This document shows, in pieces, positions 22,801 through 34,498 of a stretch of 64,000 nucleotides of DNA. The stretch spans positions 125,943,875 to 126,007,874 of the forward strand of contig CM034546.1 of the NCBI GenBank assembly GCA_020055645.1, in the 5' to 3' direction. Each line of letters opens with the position of its first letter. Position 1 is the first letter of the stretch. The notes under the pieces are model-generated. The model saw nothing but the letters and a program-made list of their open reading frames with translations. It was not told the DNA's origin and made no database searches. The DNA comes from Tomocerus qinae (taxonomy: Eukaryota > Arthropoda > Collembola > Entomobryomorpha > Tomoceridae). Both the position numbers and the translations under genes were made by a program.

Positions 22801-25800
22801 GCTAAATTGTATTCTTTTTATTTATTCTTTTATTTCAATTTTATTTTAATGTTCTTTAATTCAAAATTAGAGCTAGCATTAAAACATCATGGAATTGGAG
22901 GTCCTATGCGTATTGAGCCTATTGGGTATGCACCGACTCTCAATAATTTTTTGGATGCTGGAAAAGAATTAGGATTTGATGTTAACGATCCCAATGGGTA
23001 CCAGACTCAAGGTTAGTTCATGAAAATGCAAAACAAACAAAATCAAACTACAACTAGCAATGATTAAACCGTACAACCGTAGATTAAAATAGTTAAAATG
23101 GACAAGATTCCAATTTATACATTTAATTTCAGGATTCAGCCCAGTTGAAATGACTCAAAAGAGAGGTACGAGATTCAGCACGTACAGAGGATACCTTGAA
23201 CCAGTGTTGAAACGGGAAAATCTAGTTATCCACAGATATTCTTTGGCTACTAAGGTTAAAAAATTTTATTCTTAAAACTAAACTTATGCGGATCTGTTAA
23301 TTTAACAGATTTTTTTCATAGATACATTTTGACATACATCTGCGAGCAGTTGGAGTGGAATACCTCCGACATGGAATTCCAAAATATGCCCGGGTGACTA
23401 AAGAGATTGTGGTCAGTGGAGGGGCAATTAACTCACCTCAATTGCTAATGCTTTCAGGAATTGGACCCAGAGAACACTTAACCCATCATCACGTAATACT
23501 TTTAACATACAAAATACAAAAAAATAGGAAAAGAACTAAACACCTGGAGAAATATAAAAGAGAATACAAACTAAAAACAAAAAACGAAGTGCAATATTTC
23601 ATTTTTCAAGAAAAGTATCTTGAAATAAGAAATTAATGTTATGTCTGATACAAACTAAATTGAAAATCTAGAAAACTGAATATTACCGTCTAAAACTGAT
23701 TTCTTTAAAAACAGGAAGACATTACAGCCAGTTGAAAATATTGATTTGAGTGGAAATAAACATAATTTCAAAAGTAATATTGTTTGCCAACAAAGTCTCA
23801 AATGCAAAATGAGTATTAACTACCAAAACGAATAGAAAATCAAAATAAAATAATATTAACTCCTATCAAACTAAAGAAATTTAAAATAAAATTTTGACCA
23901 CCAAAAGAACAGATAGAAAATAATGTAATTTTTGGACCATGAAAATGATAAAAAATTCAAAGTAGATTACTATTGAGCATAAAATTATTCAGAAGATCAA
24001 AATAATGTAATTTTGACTACCAAATTGAATAGAAATTCAAAATAGATTTAAATAATTTCTGGTTTCAGTTCATTTACCATCAAATTTCAATTTTGGTATT
24101 ATGAAATATTTCGTAATTATGGGTCAATGGTAGTAAATCATCTTTTGAAGATATTAATTTTATTTTGAAATTAGATTCCAACGTTGGTTGATCTTCCTGT
24201 GGGAAAAAACTATCAAGAACATGTTGCAGTGATCGGAGGACCATTTGTTTTTGACAAAGCAGTCTCTCATGTTGCATCACGAGATTTGAATTGGGGCGCT
24301 GCTAGAGAATACTTAGAAAACGGAACGGGACCATTTAGTACAGAGTTTAGCATAATCGGCCAGTTCATGCTATCTTCTTCCCTAGCTCCAAAAAATTGGC
24401 CAGACATTCTTATAACTCCATTACCAACACCCTCTGCAGCTGTTGGTCGAGGATTTGACGAAGTATTTTCCTTGCCGAATAATCCCCTTGAAAGACTTTA
24501 TACCAAAGAAGAAGGAAAGGATGGGAATATTCCAGTTGTCATTTTGGGTCGTCCTAAGAGTCGAGGAGAAATTCTTCTGAGAGATTCCAATCCACTATCC
24601 CATCCCCTCATCAACCCTTTTAAAAGACACGGGGACCACGTCGACGATTTAAAAAGATTGGTCGAAGGTAAAAAAACAATTTTTTTTAAACTAAAAAACA
24701 ATTTTCTGGAGTTTCTATTTCAAAAAATCCAGATCTGAAAGAAATTCAATTTATTTTCGTTGATTGCCTATGAAAAGTGAAATAATAATTAAATTAAGAG
24801 GAAGGGTTACCAAGTAACTTGACCTGACCTCGACTATCAAATTAGCCCTAAACTTTTTTTGCCAAATTGGAAACTCCTCCCAATACTGGTCGTAGAAAGA
24901 CAAGATTGGTCTCTAAATTCACAGAAAAACCTGGTTGAGGTCTGGTAATCAAATCTAATTCATATTCATCTCCAATTTCGAGATATTAAGGTTTTAATTT
25001 TAAATTCGCAATATCTCGAAATTGGAGGTGAATATGAATTAGATTTGATTACCAGACCTCGACCAGGTTTTTCTGTGAATTTAGAGACCAATCTTGTCTT
25101 TCTACGACCAGTATTCTCTGAGGAGTTTCCAGTTTGCCAAAAAAGTTTTTTTCAACCTTGTCATAGAGTAAATTTCTATGCCTCCATGCGAATTTAAATC
25201 GTAGTCATAGATACTTCCCCATCAAATTTATTTGACCTTTATTTATTGAATTCTCCCGTATTTTGTGTATACCTGACCCTTAAAGCTACCCCACAAATTC
25301 TGAGTTTCTTTCAATTTTTTTAGGTCTTAACTACACTGTTAATATTTACGAGGGTACTTCCACATATGCAAAGCTGGGAGCCAAATTATCACCACATCAC
25401 TTACCTGGCTGTGAACAATTCGAACTTAGGAGTTACGCATATTGGGAATGTGTGGCCAAAATAACGATGTTGGAGACTTTCCATTCCTCTTGCACTTGTC
25501 CTATGGGAAAACCTGAAGACCCAACCACTGTGGTCGACTCTCAATTAAGGTAATGGAAACAAAATTAGTTAACTTAACTTCAACAGTTATAAGACTCGTT
25601 AGCACAAGCCTAAATTCGAGAAAACATGATCGGGAAGGAGTTTGGATCCTTTTTACGATTGTTAAAAGTTCTTTAAGCTCAAAAATCAAATGTGATTTTG
25701 TAATTCTTAGAGAGTGGCCTTTAGAAATTTTTTGAAATAAAACTTTTTAAAAAGATTTCTTAACTTTTTTTTATTGAAAAGTTAAAAATCCATTTAGCAT

Positions 25801-28800
25801 TATATCATTTGACTCATTCCCTAGTAAAAGGGGCTTATATAATTTTGCAAATTAAATACCGTAGTAACCATAATTTTAAAGTCACTAAAGCCCGCCCAAC
25901 TCAGTTTTTTAAAATTTACTCTCAAGTTTCATTTCTTTCAAATTGAGCTTGAAGTTTTACTCTAGGGTGAACTGAATCTGCGGTGCTTGTGTTTTCTGAG
26001 TTGCATTTTCTACAAAAATATGAGTAAAAAGGTGGCAAAGGTTTCTCGTAAGCTGCTTGAAAACTTAAATTCTGGAAAGAGGAGAAAATTGAATATTCTA
26101 AGCTGGAAAGATCGGGTTGACCAGTCCAGCAGAAATGAAGGAAAACCATAACAAGGAAGAAATGGGATGCAAAACCTTCCAAAAATACCTCCCCAACTAG
26201 ACGTAATTTTAGAATAATCACCAAGAAATTGTCATTCTTTGTATTATTTAACATATTAAAAGTAACTAAAGGAAACGTTTCTTGGCCCAGATCTGCTCTC
26301 AAAGGCTGTCAAAAGGAAGGTTGTAATTCTATCAATTTAGAGAGAAAAGTAGAACTATTCCAACAATTTTGGAGTACAGGAAATTATGATATGCAGACAA
26401 GTATCCTATCTTGGTACATTCGAAAAATGTCCAAAGCAGATGAAAATAATCGTTTACGTCAATTTTACGGTTATTTCCTCGCAGATACTTCTGGATTTCA
26501 GATGCCGGTATGCAAAAAAACGTTTTTGGGAGTTTTCGGAATAGGCAAAAAGCGAGTAGAAGTTTTACAGAAAAAGATCTCGTCAGGAATCCTAAATTTT
26601 ACAGATAAAAGGGGCAAGGAACAAAAAAGCAATGGCTTTTTTACTTTAAAGGTAAAAAGGTACCTATTTAAAAAAGCTACCTTTTTTGCTTTTTTACCTA
26701 TGCATAAAGACGTAGTCAGTCTAATCGATCAAATATAAACATTAGTAATGAGAAATAGTGTTTAAAATCAATAGAACACTAATCTAGAAATATCGGACTA
26801 CAAAATAAGACGTTTTATTTATTTTTATTGCAACTTTTAGTAACGTAAAAAAGCAAAAAGATAACTTTTTTTAAAAATTTTGCACTTACCTTTTTTACAA
26901 TAAAACAAAAAAAGCAAAAAAGGGCTCTTTTTTGTTCCTTGAAAAGAGGCAGCCATGAAAACTACAGACGGTTTCCGGAAAATGGTTGGAATCTAATACA
27001 TGCACATATTCAAATTTATGAGACTCCCTGTTACCACTATTCCAGAAACAGTGGTGACCCTACTCGACAATACCTAGCTAGGGACTTGTCCATATCACGA
27101 ATGTTCCGCGACTTTGTTGAATTGTATGATGAAGTTGCGGACTGGGAGTGGGCCTACCGAACGGGTGTGTGTTGTTTTGCGAAAGCTTAAAAGATAAATC
27201 TAAAAATATTTTCTACCTGCCGACCGCAGGTACTCGAAAGGCAATTTTGTTACCTGGCCGTTGCACAGGGAGTAAGAAAACCTTAAGTGCCCTTCTTGTG
27301 CTTATATTTTTTTGGTGGTACTACTCCGCTTATGCTTGCTTCTCATTCACACGAAGAAACAATATGCATATAGAAATAGCTTGTACTGCACACTTAGGCA
27401 ATCGTGTTGGTTGTTCAGTATGAGTATATGTGGTCAGCATATTTTATCGCATGGCCATTGTAGTGAACTATACCTTGCAAATATATTTAAATATATGATG
27501 ACTGCGTAATGTAAATTACTTACTGCATAAATTAAATTTGTTGTAAAGCACAATTACATCGAGATTTCTTAGCTTTCTAGCTTGTTCTATCAAATAAATT
27601 AATGGAATTTCGTAGATCAGTTAAAATAATTTATTTTATGTTGGATAGTAAACAATTTTATTTTTTAAGAGAAAGAAAAGGGGGCAGCTTGGTAATTTTC
27701 AATGACAGAATATATCGAAACAAAAAACAAAAAACAGACCAAAGCCAACATACACATGGATCCAAAATAATAGAGATAGTAGTTTTACTTTTTATAAATC
27801 GGCTAAGAAATGCCACTGAAATGGATCTATGGAAAAAAGTCACTAGCGATTCTGTACAGGTAAGCAATTTTAAACAAGCTTTAAATTCAGTATATGTACA
27901 TGGTTTCACATCGAGATAGTTAAATATTTTGCTGATAATTTAAATATACGGAAAGAGCTTGAACTAGTTCCAGTTGAAATTCGTCCAGAAATGCCCCAAT
28001 ATTCATCGCTGCGTCATACATTAACATGCTTTAGACGGAATGTGCTACCGAAGTTTCCAAAAAATAGTTCCGAAATTGATCTTACTGATAACTTACGGCT
28101 ATCTAAAGATGGAGAGAACTTCGTTTTGCGGGATGCCAACACGAAAAATTGCTTTTTGGTCAGTAATTATATTTTGAACCGCAATAATACACATATTATA
28201 ATCCATCTAATATTATTTGCCGGAATGAGCTGAATAATCTAAAGTTGCTTTGTAAATGTGAAAAAATTTATATGGACGAAACTTTTCAAACATATCCAAG
28301 GCAAGGCCCTTGTTTTTTCATATGTACACTTTACATTTCCGTTGTGATTTCTACGATTTATCACATTATATTAGTAGAAAATCTTTTAGAATTACAAAAT
28401 AAAATTCTAGTACTAGTTTTCTGTATAAGGTTAATTAGTTTTTATAAAATTCTTTATAATCATTTTAAAGTATGAAATATTTTCTGATAAAATTGCGGAG
28501 ATATAATTAAATTGCTTTTATCATGTAGCAGCTGTAGTTTTTTTGAAAATATTGTAATTAAATAACAGCGTATAAACACGTGTATTGTCTTCATAAATGT
28601 ATGGACACTAAGTAGTGCTTTAGTTGGGACAAGGAGAAAAATTTCATTGCAAATTGGTGATGTCATTTTTTATAGAATATTAATATTTTTTAACATGTAG
28701 CAGCAATTTTAGCGAGTAGTTTTTTAGAAAATATTGTAATTAGATAATGCAACGTATGCACTATATATGCCATTGGTCGTACAGAATAAAATACAGCATA

Positions 28801-29683
28801 ATATTATGCTTGCACGCTTCACAACCAACACTACACTTTTCTATATGTTCCTGCGTAGCATATAATAACCTGAGCTACTAAATGCAAACATTAATTGGTG
28901 TATGTGAGCTTTTCCTTCACCCTATAAAGCACAGGCTAGAAAATTGGGTTTCTTTCCTCGCGGTCGGTCATTTTAACCTTTTTGTAGTTCTTGGAAAAAG
29001 GATTAAGGCGCGGATTAGCTCATCACCTACCGAACATGCTTCAAGGTATTACGGCTCAAGTTAGCTTATTAAGGCTCATTTCTGGGAAACTTATAATCAA
29101 CGGGGTTGAAATATCCTATTTAAAGAAAACCTTCAGTTCCCATGTTAATATTGCATTGTATAGTATTATCTAAGGTTCATTCGTCATTATTGTTTTATTT
29201 AACAGATTGATTCGTTTCCATAAGCTTACCCCGTCTGGTCACTATAAAATAAATTATTTGTTTACAAATATCTAAGCCCCTTTTACTAGGGAATGAGTCA
29301 TTTATTAAGCTAGGTTTTGAGTGTTACTTCTTTTTCACTTAACGCGCAAAGAAACATTCATAAATAAAACATTGCCGTTGCCCCAGGTGAGGATATTTGG
29401 AATTTTAGGCAGAGTAAGTAATTGAATGGTCTATTTTCCGCGTGAAGTGAAAGGAAAAGTGATACTCAAAACCTAGCTTTAACCATGATTTACCTCAAAT
29501 ACCAGAAAAACTTTAATAATTTTAACTTTTTGTTTCAGAGTGTTGGGCACTGCAGGACTTCGAGTGGCAGACGCCTCAATTATGCCATTTATCACCAACG
29601 CTAATACAAATGCTCCTACTATAATGATTGGAGAAACGTGTGCAGAAATGATTCTACATGACTGGGACTCCTTTAAAAAATAA
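19887..29683 (+). CDS. GMC oxidoreductase copy E (long introns, chimeric last exon)
   Basis: A predicted GMC oxidoreductase of 627 residues. Exons: 19887-20079, 20256-20458, 22584-22773, 22871-23011, 23133-23254, 23322-23492, 24175-24667, 25324-25549 and 29539-29683. The FAD motif is [17 protein letters not shown], signature 1 is [19 protein letters not shown], and the His motif is [10 protein letters not shown]. Exon 4 is 12 bases longer than in B-D and F-G, adding residues before the HHGIGG block, as in copy H. Exon 7 is one codon shorter. Intron 2 (2.1 kb) and intron 8 (4.0 kb) are swollen by transposons. Exons 1-8 are closest to copy H, but exon 9 and its 3' flank are closest to copy C. 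The last exon was therefore probably acquired from a truncated neighbour. Whether the 4-kb intron is spliced needs RNA evidence. Confidence 0.85.
20668..20808. repeat. 20-bp tandem repeat in copy E intron 2
   Basis: About six to seven units of TTTTCGAATCTGTTCGAGCG alternate with a TTTTTGAATCTGTTCGAGTG variant, giving a 40-bp higher-order period. Spacing is head to tail with no spacers, so this is a minisatellite and not a CRISPR array. Confidence 0.9.
20954..21475. mobile_element. hAT-type element, family 2, in copy E intron 2
   Basis: The 522-bp block starts CAGTGTTCGTTAACCAGCCG and ends GGCTAAAATGTAACACTG. Flanking octamers CTCTTAGT (20946-20953) and ATCTTAGT (21476-21483) match at seven of eight bases, as expected for a hAT duplication. 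The inside contains GGCTGGTTAAAATGG/GGCCA repeats. It also has a segment ending in a CATACATACATACAT tail that could be a nested SINE or LINE 3' end. Confidence 0.82.
22262..22480. repeat. GC-rich repeat-like island in copy E intron 2
   Basis: This stretch is much richer in G+C than the surrounding intron, with words such as CCCGCCCAC, CGCCCACTTGCCACGCCCCC and GGGCGGGGC. The opposed CCGCCCAC and GTGGGCGG motifs suggest a decayed inverted-repeat element. Ends and duplication could not be fixed. Confidence 0.4.
24850..25150. mobile_element. Foldback element in copy E intron 7
   Basis: Inverted arms of about 140 bp (24850-24990 and 25008-25150) share ACTGGTCGTAGAAAGACAAG and GATTTGATTACCAGACCTCG-type blocks. 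They meet at a short AT-rich loop, so the intron RNA would form an almost continuous hairpin. No coding capacity. Confidence 0.88.
26229..27190 (+). pseudogene. Decayed transposon-associated ORF split by a MITE
   Basis: The first part (to about 26610) encodes CQKEGC, then [34 protein letters not shown] and finally DKRG. The second part (from about 26945) encodes [39 protein letters not shown] and ends near YRTGVC. This order (C...FW...CK..FL..GI..KRV...DKRG...H...YRR) resembles the N-terminal part of an arthropod multicopy family of uncharacterised transposon-linked proteins; the assignment is from memory and not certain. The downstream catalytic part is absent. A 327-bp hAT-like MITE interrupts it inside the DKRG motif. 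Confidence 0.55.
26615..26941. mobile_element. A/T-run hAT-like MITE (family 3) inside a transposase-like ORF
   Basis: The termini CAAGGAACAAAAAAG and CTTTTTTGTTCCTTG are inverted. Flanking octamers AAAAGGGG (26607-26614) and AAAAGAGG (26942-26949) match at seven of eight. The flanks belong to one reading frame that the insert splits. Relatives are at 58741-58912 and 62572-62988. Confidence 0.85.
27602..28362 (+). pseudogene. MULE transposase fragment with degenerate FLYWCH finger
   Basis: In copy E intron 8, three pieces in order look like a Mutator-like transposase. The first is a worn FLYWCH-type finger near 27670-27730 ([18 protein letters not shown]). The second is the linker block [13 protein letters not shown]...[13 protein letters not shown]...DGENFVLRD (27970-28150). 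The third is [10 protein letters not shown] followed by CTLYIS (28270-28340), matching the first catalytic Asp block (D-x-T-F) and the following aromatic strand. Stops and frame changes separate the pieces, so it is dead. Its central block is the part missing from the MULE at 34499-36130. Confidence 0.65.
28363..29271. other. Remainder of copy E intron 8
   Basis: AT-rich with no gene seen. One segment (about 28520-28575) is repeated in direct orientation at about 28697-28760 (ATGTAGCAGC...AATATTGTAATTA), a local duplication of roughly 180 bp. Confidence 0.5.
29308..29478. mobile_element. 171-bp MITE with TTA duplication in copy E intron 8
   Basis: Inverted ends AGCTAGGTTTTGAGT and ACTCAAAACCTAGCT are flanked by TTA on both sides. 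Length and duplication match the element at 8221-8391, and the subterminal TTTTCACTT / AAGTGAAAGGAAAAGTG words are also related. PIF/Harbinger-like by the 3-bp duplication. Confidence 0.78.
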
Positions 29684-30468
29684 TAACATCATAAGAATTG
29701 GTTTCTACTAACCTTTTTTCACCCTAAAAAAGCCCACATCCAAATTTAATTTTTATTTCAAGCCTTCTTCCTATTTATCTATATCCAAAATCTATATATA
29801 TTTAAGTTAACTGCCAGTCATAAATAAATCCAGATATCAGAAAAGCGATACAAATGCTAATAAAGATAAGAATTACAATTTCTTCAAGGTTAACTTCATT
29901 AATTAATTAACATCACGTCACAAATACTACTATAACGCATACATACATTTATTCTATAGCAGAGATTTGTTTTTGCCAAAAAAATACAATTAAATACAAC
30001 ACAAACAAAGCAATCTTATCTATCTGTTTTAGTAATTCATATGAAGTATACTATAACTTATATTTTATTATTGTTATTGCTTGTTTTATAAGATGCAGGA
30101 AAGCCCCGTATGTGTACATTGCATTGGCAAATCGTCAATAGTACGTACGTTTACAAGTTTACCTTACTAATTCATCATATTAATCCATATCTTGCTCAGA
30201 AAATTAAAGTAAGTTTTTTCAAACTTAATCATAAAAATTCATGCATAAATACATTTACATTCTTTTGTTATATTTTACTTGCGTAGACTTTTAATACTCA
30301 TTACTTGAAATATTATTTCGCATTCGCAATTAGATTTCATAGACCATAGGGAATAGAATATTCATGGAAAATTAATTCGTTATTTAATTAAAAGCGATTA
30401 ACAATAATTTAGTAGCAATTTAACCACAAAAACAATTAATTTTATAATTTTTGTGTGCAAAGTTGAAA
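29684..30468. other. Spacer between copies E and F
   Basis: No gene. It aligns along much of its length with 36444-37218 upstream of copy G, and in part with the copy C-D spacer, which shows that the spacer duplicated with the D/F/G genes. The last 280 bp are the shared 5' block of these genes. Confidence 0.7.
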
Positions 30469-33256
30469 ATGAGTGCCGTCGAACTAGGTATGGGATTGGC
30501 CACGGCACTTCCCTCGTCATTTTTCATAGCACTCACCACATACGTACCTCTTTTTATTGCCTCCATTGTCACTTACAAGAGACAAATGGATTTTCTATCT
30601 TCCGGACTACAGACAACAAGAAACAACGAGATCTACGATTTTATAGTTGGTAAAAATATTCCTACGTTTTTGCATAAATTTTATTCGGGATAATAACTAA
30701 AATATTAACTATTTAAAAATCACATGCAATTTTTAGTTGGAGGGGGTTCCGCAGGGGCAGCCGTAGCGTCCCGACTTTCTGAAAAGCACAGGGTATTACT
30801 CCTGGAAGCTGGAGGGGATCCAACTCCGTTACACAATATCCCATTTTTATACTCTATGCTATCAAATCAACCTTTAATCGACTGGGAATACAAAAGTTGT
30901 CAAGCCGCCCTTAACTCATCCGGATTAATAGAAGAAAAGGTACTTAAAATTTAAATTTTATTAATGAAAAATGTTTTTGAAATCTTTTTTGACCATCTTG
31001 AATTAAAAAGGAAAGTAATTAAAAACTTTCTTAATATTTAGTGTCAGAAAGAACCCAGAGGAAAAGGCTTGGGAGGAACGAGTAGCATAAATGGAATGGT
31101 TTACATGAGAGGCAGTCCTGAAGATTTTAACAATTGGGCTGCCCATACAGGAGACGATCGATGGGCATATGCGAATGTACAAAGAGTATTCCGAAAAATG
31201 GAAGATTATGATGGCCAATGGAAGGATAATGGCAAGTTTGACTTAAAATATTTTTCTATTTTTCTAAGCAAATTAATTTACATTTATTACACTATCCATA
31301 CTGAATTTGTTTAGGTCATCATGGAGTCGGAGGACCCATGAGAATAGAGTCGGGGAGATACAAACCTTCTCTTGAATATTTTATGGAGGCTGGTAGGGAA
31401 CTAGGATTTGATACAATCGATGCAAATGGGTACCAGACACAAGGTAAAATAATTAATTAATTTTGAACCATGTGTTAATTACTTATTGGTGTCAAAACTG
31501 CATGTACACGTAATAGGATTGGACAACAAGAGACAATTCCTTCATTTTTCGTAAATTTCCAAAACCTTTACTTCCTTCCAAATCTTTACTTCCTAAAGAG
31601 TTATTGTTAACATAGTATTGTCTATGATTCGAAATTTTAATTTTTAACGTCAATGGCAATAAAGTCCTTAATATGATCTGAAAAATATTATTGATTCAAT
31701 TTGCGAAAATATTTTTTGAACAAAGGATTCGCACCCGTTGAATTGACACAAAAGCGGGGCACGAGATTTAGTACTTACAGAGGATACATTGAACCAGCGT
31801 TGAAAAGAGAAAATCTAATTATTCATAGATTTTCTTTGGCCACCAAGGTTTGATTTTCAAAATTATTGTTAAAAATTAATTATTATACGTTTTGTATATG
31901 ATAATGGATTTTATAACGTAGATACGTTTCGATGTCAATCTACGAGCAATTGGAGTGGAATATCTCCGTCACGGGATTCCAAGATATGCACAAGTAACGA
32001 AAGAAATTGTAGTCAGTGGAGGAGCAATAAATTCACCTCAACTGCTCATGCTGTCTGGAATTGGACCCAGACATCATCTAAATTACCACAAGGTTAATCC
32101 AAAATATTTAACAAGATTTTGGTTTAATTGATAACATGATTTCCTAAATTAATTTTGAATTTGTCCTAAATATATAATTTCTGTGATATATTGAAAATTT
32201 AGATACCAACGTTGGTAGATCTTCCTGTCGGCCAAAACTATCAAAATCATTTAGGTGTGCCTGCAGGACCATTTCTTTTTGATAAACCAGTTTCTCATGT
32301 CGGATCACGTGATTTGAATTGGGGAGCACTCAAAGATTATTTAGAAAATGGAACAGGACCTTTTAGTTTAGGAATCAATGGCATCGGCCACGCCATAATA
32401 TCTTCTTCATTAGCTCCAAAAAATTGGCCAGATATACTTATCACTTTAGTAACAAATAGTCCTTCGGCAGAATTTGGACGAGGATTTGATACCTCTCTTT
32501 CTTTTCCTAATAATGTCCTTGAAAAGGTCTATGGCAAAGATGAAGGGAAAGAAGGAGTCATTCCTTTTGTATTTGCGGGTCGTCCTAAGAGTCGCGGAGA
32601 GATTCTTTTGAGAGATTCGAATCCACTTTCTCCTCCTCTCATTAATCCATTTAAAAAATACGGAGACCACGTGGAAGATTTGCAAGTACTAATTGAAGGT
32701 AAATAAAATATTTTTTATTCATTCAAAGGATTTTATTATAACGATATTATTATTTCAGGTCTCAACTTCACTCTTAGCATCTTTGAAGGAACTGCGACTT
32801 ATGCTAAATTAGGATCCAAATTATCTGCTCATCATATACCTGGCTGTGAACAATTCGAATTGCGGAGTTACCCGTACTGGGAATGTGTTGTCAAGTTAGT
32901 TAATTTTCCTACCTTTCACCCTTCTTCTACTTGCACAATGGGAAAACCCGGAGATCCGAAAACTGTTGTGGATTCTCAATTAAGGTTTGAATAAAATGTT
33001 TATGAATATCAATATCATAGTTTCGTTAAATTATAGAGACGATGATAAAATATTAAATTAATAACAAAATAAATTTCGAAAACTTAAAAAATCGGTAACT
33101 TTTGATTTCAGAGTTTTGGGCACTGCAGGACTTCGAGTAGCAGACGCATCAATTATGCCATTTGTCACAAATGCCAATATTAATGCTCCTTCTATAATGA
33201 TTGGAGAAATGTGTGCAGAAATGATTCTGCAGGACTGGAACATATTTAAGAAATGA
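30469..33256 (+). CDS. GMC oxidoreductase copy F
   Basis: The most compact copy, 620 residues. Exons: 30469-30649, 30737-30939, 31042-31231, 31315-31443, 31726-31847, 31922-32092, 32203-32698, 32759-32984 and 33112-33256 (TGA). Residues of about 13-32 form a hydrophobic signal/anchor. The FAD motif [17 protein letters not shown] is at about 60-76 and the ribose-binding Glu in LLLEAGGDP. Signature 1 ([19 protein letters not shown]) is in exon 3 and signature 2 ([17 protein letters not shown]) in exon 6. The predicted active-site pair is His551 ([10 protein letters not shown]) and Asn595 (TNANINAP). Length is normal for insect GMC enzymes. Intron 3 starts with GCAAGT instead of GT. It is followed by pseudogene 1, a pairing repeated for copy G and pseudogene 2. 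The substrate is unknown. Confidence 0.94.
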
Positions 33257-33777
33257 AAATAATATTATTGCAGTTAATTGGTTTTTAAAGATGGCTAATA
33301 TAATGTTTATAATATAATATAATGTTTCCCTTATTATAATATCATTCATCTTTCGATGCTTATAATAAACTTAGCAACAGAATTTTTTATTACATATTAT
33401 TAGTTAAATTAAAGTCATTTATTTCACATATCTGTACACATAACATGTGTAGCAAAAAAGTCCCGCATTCAATTATTAAGCGCTAAATTAATCTTATCTC
33501 GTATCAATGGTACAGTACAGTACTCATTGCTATTTTAAATTATTTTTGTTTACGCTGGTAGCAAATTATCGTAAACAAATGTAAGATTCAATAGTGCGTT
33601 GCCTGCGTTTACAAGATGTTTCACCTTTAGTATCACACGTATAATACGTTCATGTTTCTCTGTTTTTTAAAGTAATTTTTGTATATAGTTGATCAGAAAT
33701 CATTTGTAAAGGCTTTGTTATTTACAGAGCTAAATAGTAAAGTAATGAAGCATTAAAATTGTTGTGCGTATGAAAAA
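33257..33777. other. Spacer between copy F and pseudogene 1
   Basis: No gene. It aligns with 40101-40577 between copy G and pseudogene 2 (for example the ACACAT.A.CATGTGTAGCAAAA stretch), which identifies a block duplication. Confidence 0.7.
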
Positions 33778-33945
33778 ATGAATGAAGTTGAACTTGTTCG
33801 GACACGGATTGGGAGTCCCAGACCGTATACTACACGACTTATACTAAATTGTAGCTTGTAAACAATTCGAATTACGGAGTTATCCGTACTGGAAATTTCT
33901 TGCCAAAATGGTCCTGCAGGACTGGGGCACGTTTAATTTAAAAAA
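33778..33945 (+). pseudogene. GMC pseudogene 1 (exon 1, 8 and 9 remnants)
   Basis: An exon 1-like start (ATGAATGAAGTTGAACTTG...) runs after about 35 bp into a broken exon 8 remnant (TTGTAAACAATTCGAATTAC, CGTACTGGAAATTTCTTGCC). That is joined to the tail of exon 9 (CCTGCAGGACTGGGGCACGT). Exons 2-7 are gone and in-frame stops are present. The same first-exon spelling occurs in pseudogene 2 at 40578, so the two share an ancestor. Confidence 0.8.
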
Positions 33946-34498
33946 ATTCATGTCAATTAAGCCTAGTTTATGGTAAAAGTTTCCCAATTTTTTATCGTGA
34001 AATTAAAGTGAAAAAATAAAAATATGTTTGTAAATATTTTCATAGCTTTTTTGTATATAAATAGTGTGTATTGTAATTAGTGACTTTGACATAGTTCAAA
34101 ATTAATACCGTTTTATGCAAGTATGCAAATCGATGCGATGGTTTAAAACTAATATCGCTATGAGCTTCTAACTGATCTTATCCGACCTTATGCGCTTTTA
34201 TCCGGATTTATCCGCTTTTATCCAGATTTATCCCAAAGCATCGTAATATGTCTCAGGAATTTGATTTAATAGACTTTATCATCATTTAACAGAATTACAT
34301 TGATATTTTCCCCTTGATTTCTTTTATTGGCGTTTCATTTAGTACTAGTGAACCCAGCAAAGAGACGAACCTAGCACTCAAGAGAAATTCAATAGGCAAC
34401 CCATCCCAGTAATAAAAACAATCGCAAAATAATCATTGCTTTGCATTAGTAGCTTACTATGCTTTTGGCATACCACACTGACCTGAATTTTAAAATAG

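Larger units (their letters stand above)
25810..29300. mobile_element. Possible composite element between 28-bp inverted repeats
   Basis: TGACTCATTCCCTAGTAAAA followed by GGGGCTTA at 25810-25837 recurs in inverse orientation at 29272-29300. The two copies bracket most of copy E intron 8, including two decayed transposase-like segments. No matching target duplication is seen just outside, so a single transposon is not proven. Two solo elements or a composite are equally possible. Confidence 0.4.

Noticed and set aside
25922-26302. Minus-strand 126-codon frame in copy E intron 8
   Set aside because: It overlaps the + strand transposon-associated segment and has no recognisable domain or partner exons.
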